Part shown: one piece after another, positions 12,276-24,983 of the stretch | How positions within the stretch are numbered: position 1 is the first letter of the stretch | Layout of the letters: each line of letters starts with the position of its first letter | Assembly: GCA_013397935.1 (NCBI GenBank) | Contig: VZRN01004184.1 | Span: 2,619,238 to 2,683,237 of the forward strand | Direction: 5' to 3' | Length of the DNA: 64,000 nt | Source of the DNA: Dasyornis broadbenti | Lineage: Eukaryota; Chordata; Aves; Passeriformes; Dasyornithidae | The notes under the pieces: generated by a model | Seen by the model: the letters and a program-made list of their open reading frames with translations, nothing else | What the model was told of the DNA's origin: nothing | Database searches by the model: none | Translations under genes and position numbers: made by a program

Positions 12276-15200
12276 GATATTTTTACCTGCTGCTGTACTT
12301 TTCCTATGCTGAAGAACTCTAACCAGATCGGTTCTGTTCTCAGACAGAAAACACTCCAAAGCTTAGGCTCTTACTGAAGTTTTAGCAGTTCTGTTTACCT
12401 CTGATACATACCTGAAGTACCAAAATGTTAAATCCGAAGGTGCTGACAAAATTTAGAATTATGAAATGGCATCATTGTCTTATCTGCACTGTAAGCAATT
12501 AAAAGCGAGAGGGAGAGCATGTGCTATGCAGTTATTCTCCATCTGCATCTGCTTTATACTGATCTACAATTACCTTTACCTGCCATTTCACTGCCTACTT
12601 TCACAATGTCCTTCTGAAACTTTCAGTCATCCTTACCAATTTCACTAACACTCAGCAGAAAAATTCCTTGTGATTGCTCAGCCCCTTTCCCACAATACCT
12701 TTCAGTTTCTCTATATTTCCTGTTACTCAGCATCAGTGTGATGTTGCTGAATGAATCCATTCCTGTCCCACAGAGCTTTAAAATGACAGGGTCGCGAACA
12801 GTCATTTCTTGTTCTTCTGCAACTTGAGGATGGTACAGGAGCACAATACCTGTTATACTTTCTTCTTAAAACATTCACTGTAATTTTTTTGAAGTGTAAC
12901 AACTAACTCTATTCTGTCTGAGCTATACTATTTGCTTTATTCCTCCACTAAGCATTTCCTCCTGCTAAAGTAGTATTCCCTTTAATAAATCTACAGTAAT
13001 TTACAGTTTGTACCACTAGGTGTCTAAAAATGTCAATACAAAGAGGAAATACTTTCTCTGAACATCATATCTTCAGCTACAACAAAGCAGGATAATACTG
13101 TGAGTGACCATCTTATCATACTGTATCTTGGTACCGTAGCAGACCATACTACCACTTTAATGGACAGTCAAGCAACTGCAGGGCTCCTACTATTACCTTT
13201 AAGAGTAAGCAAAACCCAGGTAACCTAGGAAAGTGCAGTATGTTAAGTATTACTTTCATATCGGTGCCATTTTTCTAAAATATTTATCACTGTCATTGAT
13301 TCTTGCTCTATGACCTTCTTTTGTGTTTTGCTTCATCCATGAGGCCTTCCTTTCAAAGCTGCAGTCTGTCCCTCATTCAAGCCCCTGGAGTTCAACAGCC
13401 ATTCCTGAAGACATTGCTGGCACAGCTCTGCTCTCTTTAGGTAACACGAACTATAGCACGCATCAGAAGAAGAGTGAAGGAACTTTGTAAAAAGGAATAA
13501 GAAATATTTTATATTTTTGCAAGTAGAAAAGATCATACAGCTTTCTTTCAACAAATCTTTGTGATTTATTTAACTTTGGCGTCGTATTGGTTTATTTAAA
13601 AAAAAAGAAAGAAGAAGTATGATAGAACTATGATGGAACACATGCAAAACGAATTTTGGGAGGAATTTGTTTTAGTGAAGTGCTGGTATTACATTGTATA
13701 TCCTGACCCTCAGGAAGCCGCTCCTGACAGGACAGCTTTCAGAAGTCAACAAAAGTACAATTCAAATACAATTCAGTTTTAAAAACCCAGCAAACAAAAT
13801 CCCATCACTAATTTTCTTCACTGCCAGTGGAACCCTTATATTTAATAGGAAGACTGCTTAATCTAGGTTTAATTTCTGGCCTAGATTGTTATAAAACTCA
13901 AAGGAAACAGCCCTATCACATTACACCAGTGCCCTCCAGTTCGAGTTAAAGAAAAAGCATTATGTGATTCTCAGGAGCACATAACAATGCTGTGAAATAA
14001 ATACACATCCCCCTCCCCCAATTTCAGTTTTTAAAGGAAGAAGCTTTTTTCCCAAGACCCACAAACACCAAAGGCAGATGGAGCCAAGTTTGAAGAGATC
14101 ATCTTCTATAATGCAAGCTAGAGTTCTTCACTGCATGTAGCCAATTAAATTTTTAAAGAAATTTTAGGTTAATATTTTATTAACATCCAATTTAGCTACT
14201 CTATATCAACCTACAGAAAAAGAAAATGGGCTATTGAAGTGATTCACAAAATGATATGGAATAAATAGTAAAAACCAGACCCATCCTGCTCTACCCCATG
14301 GCCTTTCATAATCCTGAATACAAGATGATTTACAAGTTTTGTGCTCCCCACCTTATGTTAAGTGCAGTACACAGTCTTCCTCTTGTATTTTTCCTTCCAG
14401 CAACTCCTTATGTGCCTTGTTGTGCCTCTTGACATAAACCCTGAATACTGGATTTCTATGCAAATCCCACAATACTTTTTGTTACTCCATTCCCATAAAA
14501 CTCTTCAGGGTTCATTAGCTAAAATGAAACCAGGCTCTTGAAACACATCTTGACAGAGCATCATTTTAAAGAATGTTAAGAAGTTAAGAAGGGCTTTCAA
14601 AGAGAACTTGAATATGGAGCATTCAGGCCAATATGCACACTTCTGAGATATTAAACTAAAGATAATTGAAATTCAGGATGGAACAGCATACAAAGTCAGA
14701 CTTGGACTGAGTATTTCTAATTAAAATAGCTGGAAAATAAATGGACACATAAATTGGAATTTATGTTTTAAGACCTCAACTGGTGTGTCTTTAGAAAACA
14801 AAGTATAGTTGTTACATGGTAAAACGGTAATAAAAAGTAGGTAGCACAGAAAGTATAGAAAATAGAACAACAAAATAGTGACACTTTCTTTACCTGGAAG
14901 TATACAATTACATCTTAAAGCTGTCCATTCTAGCAGCATTAGAGAACGGAAGTCTTTGAAACACGGCTGTATACCTGCCAGTTCTTGGAAACTCTATTAT
15001 TACAAGTAAGTTTAAAAACATTGTGTTTTAAAAAATTTTAAAAGCACCCCAAAGAAAGGGCAAATTGCATTTTACTCCTCACTGACATTTCTGATAAGCA
15101 CTTTTCCAGAATACATTTAGTGGGTTTATTTTCAGGAAATTATCTGTTGAATCATTACTGCCAAAATACGGCATATGTATTCTACTGACCAGGTCAGAGA

Positions 15201-17294
15201 CAAAAGATGACATGAAAATACATCAGTGAATGCCATATAATTATCCTCTTCCCAGTCGCTGCAAGCACTCATATTCTTTTCTTCTGCTTCCAAATACTGA
15301 CTGCCACATAGGTAAGTATAACCTTTTCTCCAGTTAGGAGCGGCCACTGGAAAAGTGTCCTGAAGAGAATCATGTTTATAGCTTTAGGTGACTTACCAGC
15401 TCTGCAAAACGCAGTATCCTCAAGCCTCTGCGCTTAAACCTGTCTGACTGGCCACATTTCTGACTCTCTACAGAAAAAAGGGGCAGAAATATTTAGGCAA
15501 ATAAAGATAGCAACATTAAGTAATTAAATTAGGAGATTCACTGTTGAAAATCTAAACCACATTTACACAGGATCTGCAATAGTTTGTATTGCAGTTGTTA
15601 CCTTTGTTTCATTGAAAGAAGGAAACGTTTTTATAACTGTAGGAATAACAGTTTGATATGCAGAACTGAATGGAGTTAGTGTTCAAATGTGCACAGAACA
15701 AAAATGTCATTCAAATAAATAAACTTGAATAACTGAAAATACATAAGGTTATAACATAAGATTTTTAACACAACAGAGGCAGAAAAAGTATTCAGAATGT
15801 TTACTTCAAGGAGGAGACCTGAAGCAGGAGAAACAGAATATTTAAGGGTTATCAGAAAAGAAAATCTTTATATTAATTCAGCACTCTTGGAGGACTACTG
15901 TGCCCATTCTGTTAACCACTTTCATGGAGGTACCATAATAAATGCTGCAATTAGCTTCACAATGTAATGCACATAGTTACAAGAAAGCGAATCCGTAACC
16001 ATTTCCACTACTACAAGGCAGTGACAAGACCTGGGTAAAAGCCAAAGCAGATTTAATCTCCAGCACTCATAAAAAGTCGCTTTCCAGTAGGGATGTAATC
16101 CAAAAATAAAATATGTTTTCAATTTTCTTGTTCATTTACCAATAAGCGTTCTTGATATCTGTCTCAGGCAATATTTTGAAGTGTTATCTGTCACTTTTTA
16201 CTAATCAACAACACAAAAATTATCTTTCTATGGACGTATAAAGAAACAAATTTGGCCAGGGAGATGAGGCGGGGAACAGAAACTGAAGAAACATCCCCCC
16301 AAAACCTAGCAGCTATTTCAGATGCGCCATTCATATTCTGTAGGATTCAGAACCATCTTCCACACTAGGTTACCATGGAAACAGCTCTCATGCATTCTAA
16401 AATCCAACATGTTAAAAGCACATTCTGGAGACTTTTTCCCTGCTGATGACAGGGAACACAATTCTGAATAAGAGTTTTTCCATTTCCAAAGTTAAATTAA
16501 AAGAAGGAGAAGCTCCAAACATATTTAATAATAACCATCAAATATTCTGTGGAGAAGAAAAAAGTATACTTTTTAAAATAATTTTTAAAGTCCATATGGA
16601 CTCTGGCTATGTATATATCTGAATATCTGCTTCTGGCACAACTTATTTGACACCTACATAACTTGCTAATTCAATGTTATTACTGCTACTAAGTGTAAAG
16701 GTGGAAATGACAATACATCTGCAAATAAGCCTTTCAATGATAGGATTCTTATAAAAAAAATTAAATACATAATTTTTTAGTGAGGGACGATTACACAAAG
16801 TTAAAGATCCATGTCTCATTCTAGTCTTTCATGCTATAAAAGTGTAGAACCAAGTTAGTCTTAATTCCATTATTCTAAGTCATTCCAATTATCTTGAAGG
16901 AAAGCATCAGAGCAAAATTAGCATTGGGACCAAAAGTTACAACCTCTGGTCAAATCCTCTAAGGCTTTGCACATGTGGTATGAGGCTTTGTAAAACATTT
17001 CCCATGCTTAACAAGCAAAAGCTACAGTCCTCACCCCCCAGAATGTCTGCTACTCTTGAAAATATCAATGTTAACAGTAATTTTTTAATCCTTTTATTAA
17101 AAAATGGAAACTGTAGATCACAGACAATGCAAGCACACATGTGTATGAGTACATGCATGCATATATATCCTACAAAACTGATAGTAGCCCCTGGACAAGC
17201 TTTAAACTTAAAACATAAAACATTAAACATAAAACATAAAAAACTTTCCAGGAACAACTTCCCTTGATGATTCTCTGATTAAATCCTCACTTGT
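12276..17294. other. Intergenic, nothing recognised except one RFX-like site
   Basis: About 5 kb of AT-rich DNA. Only the X-box-like sequence at 16369 stands out. Frames up to 106 codons near 17.0 kb overlap on both strands and look like chance. Confidence 0.5.
16369..16382. promoter_or_regulatory. RFX-like X-box in intergenic DNA
   Basis: GTTACCATGGAAAC matches the RFX pattern with one half site weaker (GGAAAC). It stands alone in AT-rich DNA with no repeat recognised around it, so function is uncertain. Confidence 0.35.
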
Positions 17295-17870
17295 AGTGGG
17301 GAAACCATAACTGGACCCATCACTCCAGGAGTGGCCATACCAGCTTGGAAGAGGGCGAAGGCCACCTCCGTCAGCCTTCTGACAGCACTCCTCCTAATGC
17401 ACCAGCATACAACCAGCCTTTGCTGCCTCGAGGGCACATTGCTGGCTTTTGTTCACCTTGCTGTACTGCAGGATCTTGCCAAAGCTGTTTTCCAGCAGGT
17501 CAACCCACAGTAAGTGGTGTATTGAGTAGTTCCTCACCAGGACTTTGCACTTTCCTTTGTTTAATCGCATGAGGTTTCTGTCAGCCTAGGGGTCTGGATA
17601 GCACAACCTTTGGGTTTGTTAGCCACTCCTCCCAGTTTGACGTCATCAGCACTCGGCCCCATCCTTCCGTGATTCTATGCTTAAAGGAATTTAACAGGAC
17701 TGGAACCAGTATTGCTCCCCAGGATACACACTGGTTACCTGACCTTCAGCCATACTTTGTGCTGCTGATCAACACCACCTGGCCAGTCAGTTTTCAATGC
17801 ACCTCGCTGCCTGCTCTTCCGGTCCTTTATTTGGCAGCTTCTGTGTAAGGGTTTTATGCCAGCCAGTGTT
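17295..17870 (-). mobile_element. CR1 LINE fragment (reverse-transcriptase region)
   Basis: Plus-strand text such as ACTGGACCCATCACTCCAGG, GAGGGCACATTGCTGGC, TTCCAGCAGGTCAACCCACA, GCCACTCCTCCCAGTTTGA and CAGTTTTCAATGCACCTCGC matches the reverse complement of the CR1 ORF2 3' part. The encoded strand is minus and many stops and indels break it, so it is a dead copy. It lacks the 3' terminal tail. Confidence 0.85.
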
Positions 17871-19630
17871 ACATTACGTGTTATTAACTGACAGTGACTA
17901 TTCCCCAAATAGTGCACTTTTCCTACAGAACAGGAGTCACACACTTCACACTTAAGATGGCTACTTAAGCTGGCTACTTTAGGCCATCTTACTAGGTATA
18001 CAAGCCATGTCCACTAGTCCACACCATTAACAGAGCTTTTGGCAACACCATGTATAAAAGAGAAGGACAAGGCAAATTTACATTGTATTTACACCAAAGC
18101 CAGAGCACATCTGAGGCAAAATTTGCCTACAAAATTTAACTGTCAGTGACTATCCTGTCACTTATTCCTGTGAAAGAGCTGAGAAAGGCAATGACTGATC
18201 TCTCACTCTTGAGTCTTTCCGTTCATCAAAATGTACTGTTTCAGGCAATATCTTATTTTAAAATCTTAGTTTCCATTCAAGATCCTCTTCCAGATTAACC
18301 CAAAAATCAGAGAATGCTACAGTTACTGAACAGTAAAATGTCATTACTAGACAGCAGTATGGTATATGTATAATACAAGAAATTAACTATGTATGTACCC
18401 ATGCATTTATACAAAGCTCTTTCATCAGGACAAGCAGTAGCTGTTTTAGACAGCATTCATTTGCTCCATCACTGACTTTAAACTGACTGCAACATACACA
18501 CGAATCAAAACCAGGTATTTTGTAACACTTCCTGAGCACCAGGCAGTTGACTTCAGCAAAGGCAACCTTACAGCATTAGTTTATTGTGCCTAGGGACATG
18601 CTCATTTACAAATATCAAATGCCTGCGAAGGGAAAAAAAAAGTAAAAGGTGTATTTGAGAGTCTTGGGTCATTAAAAAGGGAGATAATTTGCTATTACCT
18701 CCTTTAAAATGTACCCAAATTAGAATTGCATTAAAGCTCCCAGTGAGCAAAAATATTACTGAGCTTGAAAAGGTTATTTAGATCAAAACAGGACAAGAAA
18801 AGAACCTGAACACCACCAGCCTGCACAGCTTTGGGAGATGAACCAAAAAGAGTCTTACTTAAAGAAGGTGACTACATGGAAATAGTCTTCTAAGAGGCTG
18901 AGCGGGATCAAAACACGGCTGCTGTGCCTCCAGTTCTGCATACCACCCAATTTTCACTTAGATGTTTGGACAACAGACTGCAGATCTATTATTCTCCAAC
19001 AAATTTTTTTCTTAGCAGCAGTATTATTTGATTCTGCTCAAAAAAGGCCAAAGTACAGACTTTACATCAGAAAAGATAGCAGGTAAGCACTTTGGAGTCT
19101 ACCAGTATGATTATGGATAGTGAGAAAAAAAAATTGGGGCTAGTCAGAAAACAAACAGAAAAATCCCCTAACCCACCTCATATTAATCTTGACTGTCAAG
19201 TACAAAGGCTCTCCTCATCCTCCTCTCTTTTGGTTCTTCCTGAATCAGCAGCTTCACAGCTTTCTAAACACTAATTAATAATACTAGTAAATATTAAAAT
19301 TCTTGCTCTGTCTAAGGTTTTGCCTGATGGTTTTGCACTACAGCTAACAATTAAAGTATTTTTTAATGAAGGAGAAGCTGAGCTGAGTGCAAGAAAAACC
19401 AGCGGATGAGCCCAGAGAGTAGTCAAACTTGGTGTGGCCCTTTAAAGTTATAGCATTACAGTTGGTTACAATTTTAAACTTGAATCAAACATTGTAATGG
19501 AGAGGTTCACTGCCAAAACAAATCAATCCTCATTTTACATCACAGCTAATAGGGACACAGGATTTCACCCTAATTTCTCCATCAAATCTAAGTCTCAAGC
19601 TAGCCAAATCTTTCCTCCAAGGTAGTTATG
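17871..19630. other. Intergenic, nothing recognised
   Basis: AT-rich sequence between the CR1 fragment and the next LTR; no supported feature. Confidence 0.5.
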
Positions 19631-20224
19631 TGTGGTGGGTTGACCTTGGCTGGACACCAGGTGCTTACCACTCTGCTCTGTCACTTCCCTTAGCTGGGCA
19701 GGGGAGGGAAAATCAGATGGAAAACAACTCAAAGGTTGAGATAATGCAGTTTACTAAAACGAAAGTCAAAATTTGTGTAATTATAAGCAAAGGGGAAAAT
19801 AAATGTTTCCCTACTTTCCATCAGTGAGTGATGTCTGGCCACCTCCTGGGAAGCAGGGTTCCAGCACGAGTAGTGGTTGTTCCAGAAGCCAAATGTCATA
19901 AACAAAAAATGCTACCCCTCCCCATCTTCGCACATCCCCCTCCCCGCCCTCTTAGTTTTATATCTCAGCTGACATCACATGCTATGGAGTGTCCCTTTGG
20001 TCAGTTTGGTCAGTTGGCCTAGCTGTGTTCTCTCCCAGGGCCTTGGCCACCCCCAGCCTTCTGATGGGACAAAATGATGACAGACATGGCTGATGCTGTG
20101 CCAGTGCTGCTCAGCAGTAGCCAAAATACTGCTGTGTTATCAACACCTTTGCAGACACCAATGCAAAGCACTGCAAGGGCTGCTATGGAAAAACAAACTC
20201 CTGCTCAGCCAGAACCATAGAACA
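19631..20224 (-). mobile_element. Avian ERV solo LTR (type B relative), reverse orientation
   Basis: It starts TGTGGTGGGTTGACCTTGGC and contains CCATCAGTGAGTGATGTC, GAAGCAGGGTTCCAGCACGA, TGTCCCTTTGGTCAGTTTGG and CTGCTGTGTTATCAACACC. It ends near CAGCCAGAACCATAGAACA. These are the reverse complement of the LTR type at 11.6 kb, but the outer end differs, so it belongs to a related subfamily. The end is uncertain by a few bases and no internal region remains. Confidence 0.8.
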
Positions 20225-21349
20225 CCATGACAAACATTTTCATCTAAATAACTCAAGAGTTGGAGAAATCCAGACTCCAGAACCAAGCCTCTCCAGTCTG
20301 GTCATCCTGGCCATCTCCACGCTGGCTCACCCCATGACTCAGTAATGTTGACCAAGCTGTACACAGGAAGGCAGAAGTTACCTAAGGACACCATACCCAG
20401 TTAAATTTTTCATCTCATCTCTTATGAAACTATACAAACTCAGTTTCTAGATGAAGCAGCTCCTTATGATTTGCCTACTAGATTCTATCTTTCCGTTTAC
20501 TTTCCTATATTTTACTAAAATCACACTAAGATTCTGTTATTTTCTTGTTCCAAAATCTACAAAATTGTGCTTGGCCTGAAACTGCAAGTATTATTTTTTG
20601 TATTCTGCTTTATGTTCAAACAGCTGCCCTGTTCAACAAAACAATTCTTCCAATTGTGCACAACATGCAATAGTCATAGCTCTACACTGCTGCATGCAGC
20701 TGGAGAAAGTGTGTTTTACAGTTATTTCAGTAAGAAAGCATACAAACAGAATGATTATATAACTCTTATAGATTAGCAGTGGTTTTTTGTTAGCCCTATG
20801 TTTTCCAAAACAAACTGAACTGTTCGCATGCTCACCTGTTATCAGTGAATGAATATAGAAAACCATCTGCAGTGTTTACAGTTAAAGCACAGCAACATTT
20901 CATAGCATGTGATATCCTAAAAGTAAACAGGAGAGAAACAGAAAACAGTAAACACTATAACATTTAAATTGCATGAAGGTAGAACATTATTGTGAAGTAA
21001 AGCAAATTGGAGTAGAAGTTACTTCATAATATTTCAAGACATCAGAAGCACACATTAAAAGCTCCTATAGTGCAAGGTTTTAACAGACAATTCTTATTTC
21101 TTAAAAATGTTCACAGAAAAATCCAACAGGTATCAGTGCAGACTGTACAGCAGTCAGACACAGACTTCTACATGATTAACAGGCAAAGGCACTTGCGAAA
21201 CAGATACATGACACTGAAGGTGGATCAGTATTTGGGATTTTCATATTTTTAAAATCAGTTTTGTGTTAAAATAATTTTCTAATTCAACATTGAGAAAAGC
21301 CTGTTTAAACTTAGTTCCTGATCCATAGTTTTGTTCAGTCTTCCTGACA
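20225..21349. other. Intergenic, nothing recognised
   Basis: AT-rich DNA after the LTR. No retroviral gene remnant recognised. Confidence 0.5.
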
Positions 21350-22430
21350 ACTTTCTATTGAGGGCCTGGTTGGTTATTTGGTGAGGTACACCATTCATGC
21401 TAATAAGTCTTGACCCACAGGCATCAGGGCTGAAGGCCAGAGTCTGTAGCAAAAGAGTGTTAGCACTAGTTCAGAGTATGGCCAGCTCACTGCACTCACA
21501 GACTTCTCTGATGCTGGTTGTAGCAGAGAAGCAGCTCCTGCACTGGGGCTTTGACCCCTGAGACCTTTGGCATCAAGCTATGAGAGCACAAACAGCTGCC
21601 ACAGAAAAGCAAAACTTTCCCCACTGAGGCTGCTTCACCCTGGTTTAAGATTTTGTATCAGGTGGTTTCAAGTATCTGCTTTTCTTTCAGCCACCGCTGT
21701 GGGCTTAGTTTCCATCCGAAGGCAGTTCCAGAGCACCAGGAATTCTATTGGAGGTGTGTTTGGCATCTGCATGGAGCTTTCTAGCAGCGGCTAGAAAGGT
21801 TTAAAGCTGTCAGCTTCATCTGCATTGGAGCCCTCATTGACACCTCGCCAAGACCAACACCAGTGAAACAGCACACATGGAAAAAGTCCTGTGTTTGATG
21901 TAGGATGTGGGAGCACAGCAGGGATGTTCTGAAGGGCCGGTGACCCCAGGGCCGGGCTCAGGCCTGCAAACACCAGCTCCGGGGCCCTGCACCAGCAGCC
22001 GTGGCACTGTGGCGGCCTCGCAGTGCCCCGGCACTTCAGGGTATCCTTTGAGTCTTCTCGAAGGAAAACTGCCCAGGCACCAGGGAGAGGAAGGGGAAGC
22101 AGAGGAGGAATGGGAGGATGCCTGTCACAGCAGAGCCCTGGCTTGCCGAAGTGTCTAGTAGCTGTGAAAGCTGGAGGATGTGCCTGCCATCAGTGTCGGC
22201 CAGTTATCATTTTGGAGGGGTTTTTTTGCCTTACCTATATTTCATTCCTGCTTATATAGTTGAATCTAGCACTTACCCTAACATTTTGTGTTTTTTAAGG
22301 CATACAGTCTGAGAATATCGCTCACACCCAGGTCTCACCTGCAGCTGTAGCAAAGCATCCTTCAGGGCGGCTGCAGTGCAGTGACAGGGGCTGCCTCAGG
22401 TGTCCTGCAATTAGCAGCATCATTACAAAA
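21350..22430. other. GC-elevated patch of unknown nature
   Basis: Visibly richer in G and C than its flanks, most of all at 21930-22160, but with fewer CpG than the island at 29 kb. It holds a good pyrimidine tract and acceptor (CTTTTCTTTCAG) near 21690, followed by a 34-codon open stretch to TAG. I recognise no protein or transposon. It may be an old repeat or an exon of a noncoding RNA. Confidence 0.3.
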
Positions 22431-22879
22431 GGCATGTTTGATGTTCCCTAATACAGAAATCACTGACTTAGAACAATTATTATCACCTCCTTTGAGGACA
22501 TGGAACTGCAAGCAAGCTGCTTAACTACTGTAGCCACAGAGAGCTGCATAGACACTTGTGCTAAAATTGCAAATATACCTCTATCTTGAGTATGGTTGAG
22601 GTGGGAACTCCTTCAGGCTAAAGATCCCAAGGGAATTTTTTTCAGGTTCAGCCCCTTCTGTTCTCTAGCAAGAACCAACTCCACAGTTGTTTTAGAACAC
22701 GCTTGCTAATTTTGCAATATGTCATACTCCATTGTCCCAGAGTTTGAGACTTATTTAAAGGTTTGCAAACAGTGGAGAATACAGTCTTTATGACCATCTA
22801 AATATACTGAAGGTCTGTAAAACCAAACCACAATTTTAAAATCTCTTTTCAAGGTTATTTCAGGTGCAGAAAACCTTTC

Positions 22880-22986
22880 TTTTGTGGTTTTTTGTTTGGT
22901 TTTTGGATTTTTGTTTGGTTTGTTGGGGTTTTTTTCTATGTTTTTGTTTAGTTTTGTTTTTGTTTGGGGGATTGGGAGCTTTTTTG
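22880..22986. repeat. T/G-dominated low-complexity tract
   Basis: TTTTGTTTGGTTTTTGG-type units, about 105 bp; the mirror composition of the A/C tract at 2.7 kb. Confidence 0.85.
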
Positions 22987-23942
22987 TGATTAGGAGAAAC
23001 ATTTATTGCATAGAAGCTAGATACTCATGTTTGTAATAACATTATATGCATTAAAAATCAAACTATTACAGGGTTTTTCCCCTCATCTTTTCTTTCTCTA
23101 TGCATGTGTTCGAAGTTTTCTTGGGTTTTGTTACTTTAGTTTGTCATCCTCCTATCATGTTTGTCTCCACTGGTTTTTTCTAAAGAAAACAAACCTTCTG
23201 ATGATACTTGAACTTTTGAACTTCCAGAGTTTTAAACTTTTAATAACAAGGAACAAGCTTTTGACTTAAAATTTATGCAACAGAGATAGGTGAAACCGTT
23301 AGAAAATAGAAATATACACAAATATTTAAACAAGCATAAGGGGATTTTTTTCCCCATAGGCATTTATGTTTATATCCTGAATGTAAAATATTTTTTTAAA
23401 TCTAAGCTTAGTATTTCTAGGTCAATGGAAAACAATAGTCTCCAACTTGCAAAAGTAAATATGCAGGAGTAAGTCATTATATAACTGCTGTTTCAAAATT
23501 TGAAAATTAAATATTTTTGTAGTTTTTAATGATAGTAACTTTTTAGACTATTTTCCTGACATAAGAATACAGAAAGTTTTAAATTAGTCAGGATCACTGA
23601 GTTTGCTAATCATAGAGTTTCATACAAATATAGCTAGTCTGAATAATGTTACTCATTGCTAGTACAAGTAAATATTTGCCTTGTTTTATAGCATTTGATG
23701 ACCTGTACATACAGTTTGAGGTAAGTGTCAGAAGTAGGTTTTTTGTTGGAACTACAGAAGCATGTACACAGCAGTACAACTCTCACTATGCTAACCACTT
23801 TGAAAATTCACATCATATCTCTGTTCCCACGTTAGGGTTGGTTCTCCAAGGAAAGAAACCCAGGCCTAAAGTTGTTTTTCCTGTGTATGTCTTACCTTTA
23901 TGAGCTTTATTCAAAGCACCTTTTACAAAGCTGAAGAACTTT
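22987..23942. other. Intergenic, nothing recognised
   Basis: Very AT-rich; no supported feature. Confidence 0.5.
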
Positions 23943-24090
23943 CATAGAATCATAGAACTGTAAATTTGGAAAAGACCGCTATGATAACTGAGTCCAACTA
24001 TATAACTCAGCACTTCCACATTCAACACTAAAACAGATCCCCAACTGCCATATCCACATATTTTTTTTTAACACTTTCAGGGAGTATTTC
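23943..24090 (-). mobile_element. CR1 LINE 3' end, diverged
   Basis: It begins CATAGAATCATAGAACTG and continues TTTGGAAAAGACCGCTATGA, GAGTCCAACTATATAACTCA and CATTCAACACTAAAACAGA, the reverse complement of a CR1 3' end. The inner limit is unclear because of a T run and divergence. Confidence 0.82.
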
Positions 24091-24390
24091 CCAACATATC
24101 ACACTCTGGTTCACATATTTCTTCGTCTAAGAACAACTCAGTATAACACAGGCAATCCTCTGGGCCATTTATTAATGGAACAAACATTTCTGTGACGTGC
24201 TTAAGCTTTCTTCCAAACACTAATGATATTTTTTTCCAGTTTACTTATTACTTACTTCAATAAGATTTCACTGCTTACAGTTTGGTTATTCTGCAGCTGA
24301 GTAATAGAATTGTGCAGGTTACAAGGCTGTCAATATTTCCTGCTGAGCTCCTGTAGGCTTTGTCAATTCAAAATTCTGGTACATCTCTCT

Positions 24391-24983
24391 TGATGTACGG
24401 CATAGTTTAACCCCAGGCAGCAGCCAAGCCCCACACAGCCATTTGCTCACTCTCCCAGAAGTAGGACTGGGAGAGAAATGGGAGGGTAAAAGGTAGAAAA
24501 CTCATAAGTTGAGATAAAGGCAGTTTAACAGGGAAAGCAAAAGCCACGCACACAAGCAAATCAAACAAGGAATTAATTCAGCCCTTCCCATGGGCAGGCA
24601 GGTGTTCAGCCATCTCCAGGACAGCAGGGCTGCATCACAGGTAATGGTGACTTGGGAAAACAAATGCCATGACTCCAAATCTTCTGCCCTTTCTCCTTCT
24701 TCTCCTATACACTGTGCACGATGCCATATGATCAGGACTATCCCTTTGGTCGTTTTGGGTCATATGTCCCTGATGTGCCTCCTTCCAGCCTCCCATGCAC
24801 TTCCAGTCTCTTCCCTAGCGTGGCAATACCAAAAGCAGAAAATGCTTTGGCTGTGTGTAAGCCCTGCTCAGCAATAGCAAAAACATCTCTATATTACGCA
24901 CCCTGTGTTCAGCACAAATCCAAAACACAGCCCTATACCAGCCATTGTGAAGAAAATTAACTCTATCCCAGATAAAATCAGCA
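24391..24983 (-). mobile_element. Avian ERV solo LTR (type B), reverse orientation
   Basis: It starts TGATGTACGGCATAGTTTAA and contains CCACGCACACAAGCAAATCA, TGGGCAGGCAGGTGTTCAGC, CTATCCCTTTGGTCG, GCCCTGCTCAGCAATAGCAA and GTTCAGCACAAATCCAAAAC, ending AATTAACTCTATCCC then AAAATCAGCA. This mirrors the LTR at 11.6 kb segment by segment over about 593 bp. Open frames of 79-108 codons in it are not genes. No proviral interior adjoins it. Confidence 0.87.

Noticed and set aside
15132..15347. 71-codon minus-strand frame
   Set aside because: Isolated in AT-rich intergenic DNA with no similarity or splice context; typical chance length.
17638..17645. Palindromic CRE TGACGTCA
   Set aside because: It falls inside a degenerate CR1 fragment and arises from mutation of the CR1 text; no partner motif is near.
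21567..21794. 75-codon plus-strand frame in the GC-elevated patch
   Set aside because: No recognisable domain; a possible splice acceptor lies inside it, so the full frame is not a credible protein.
19631..24983. Two reverse-oriented LTRs as the ends of one provirus
   Set aside because: They belong to different subfamilies by their terminal sequence, and no gag, pol or env remnant is seen between them.
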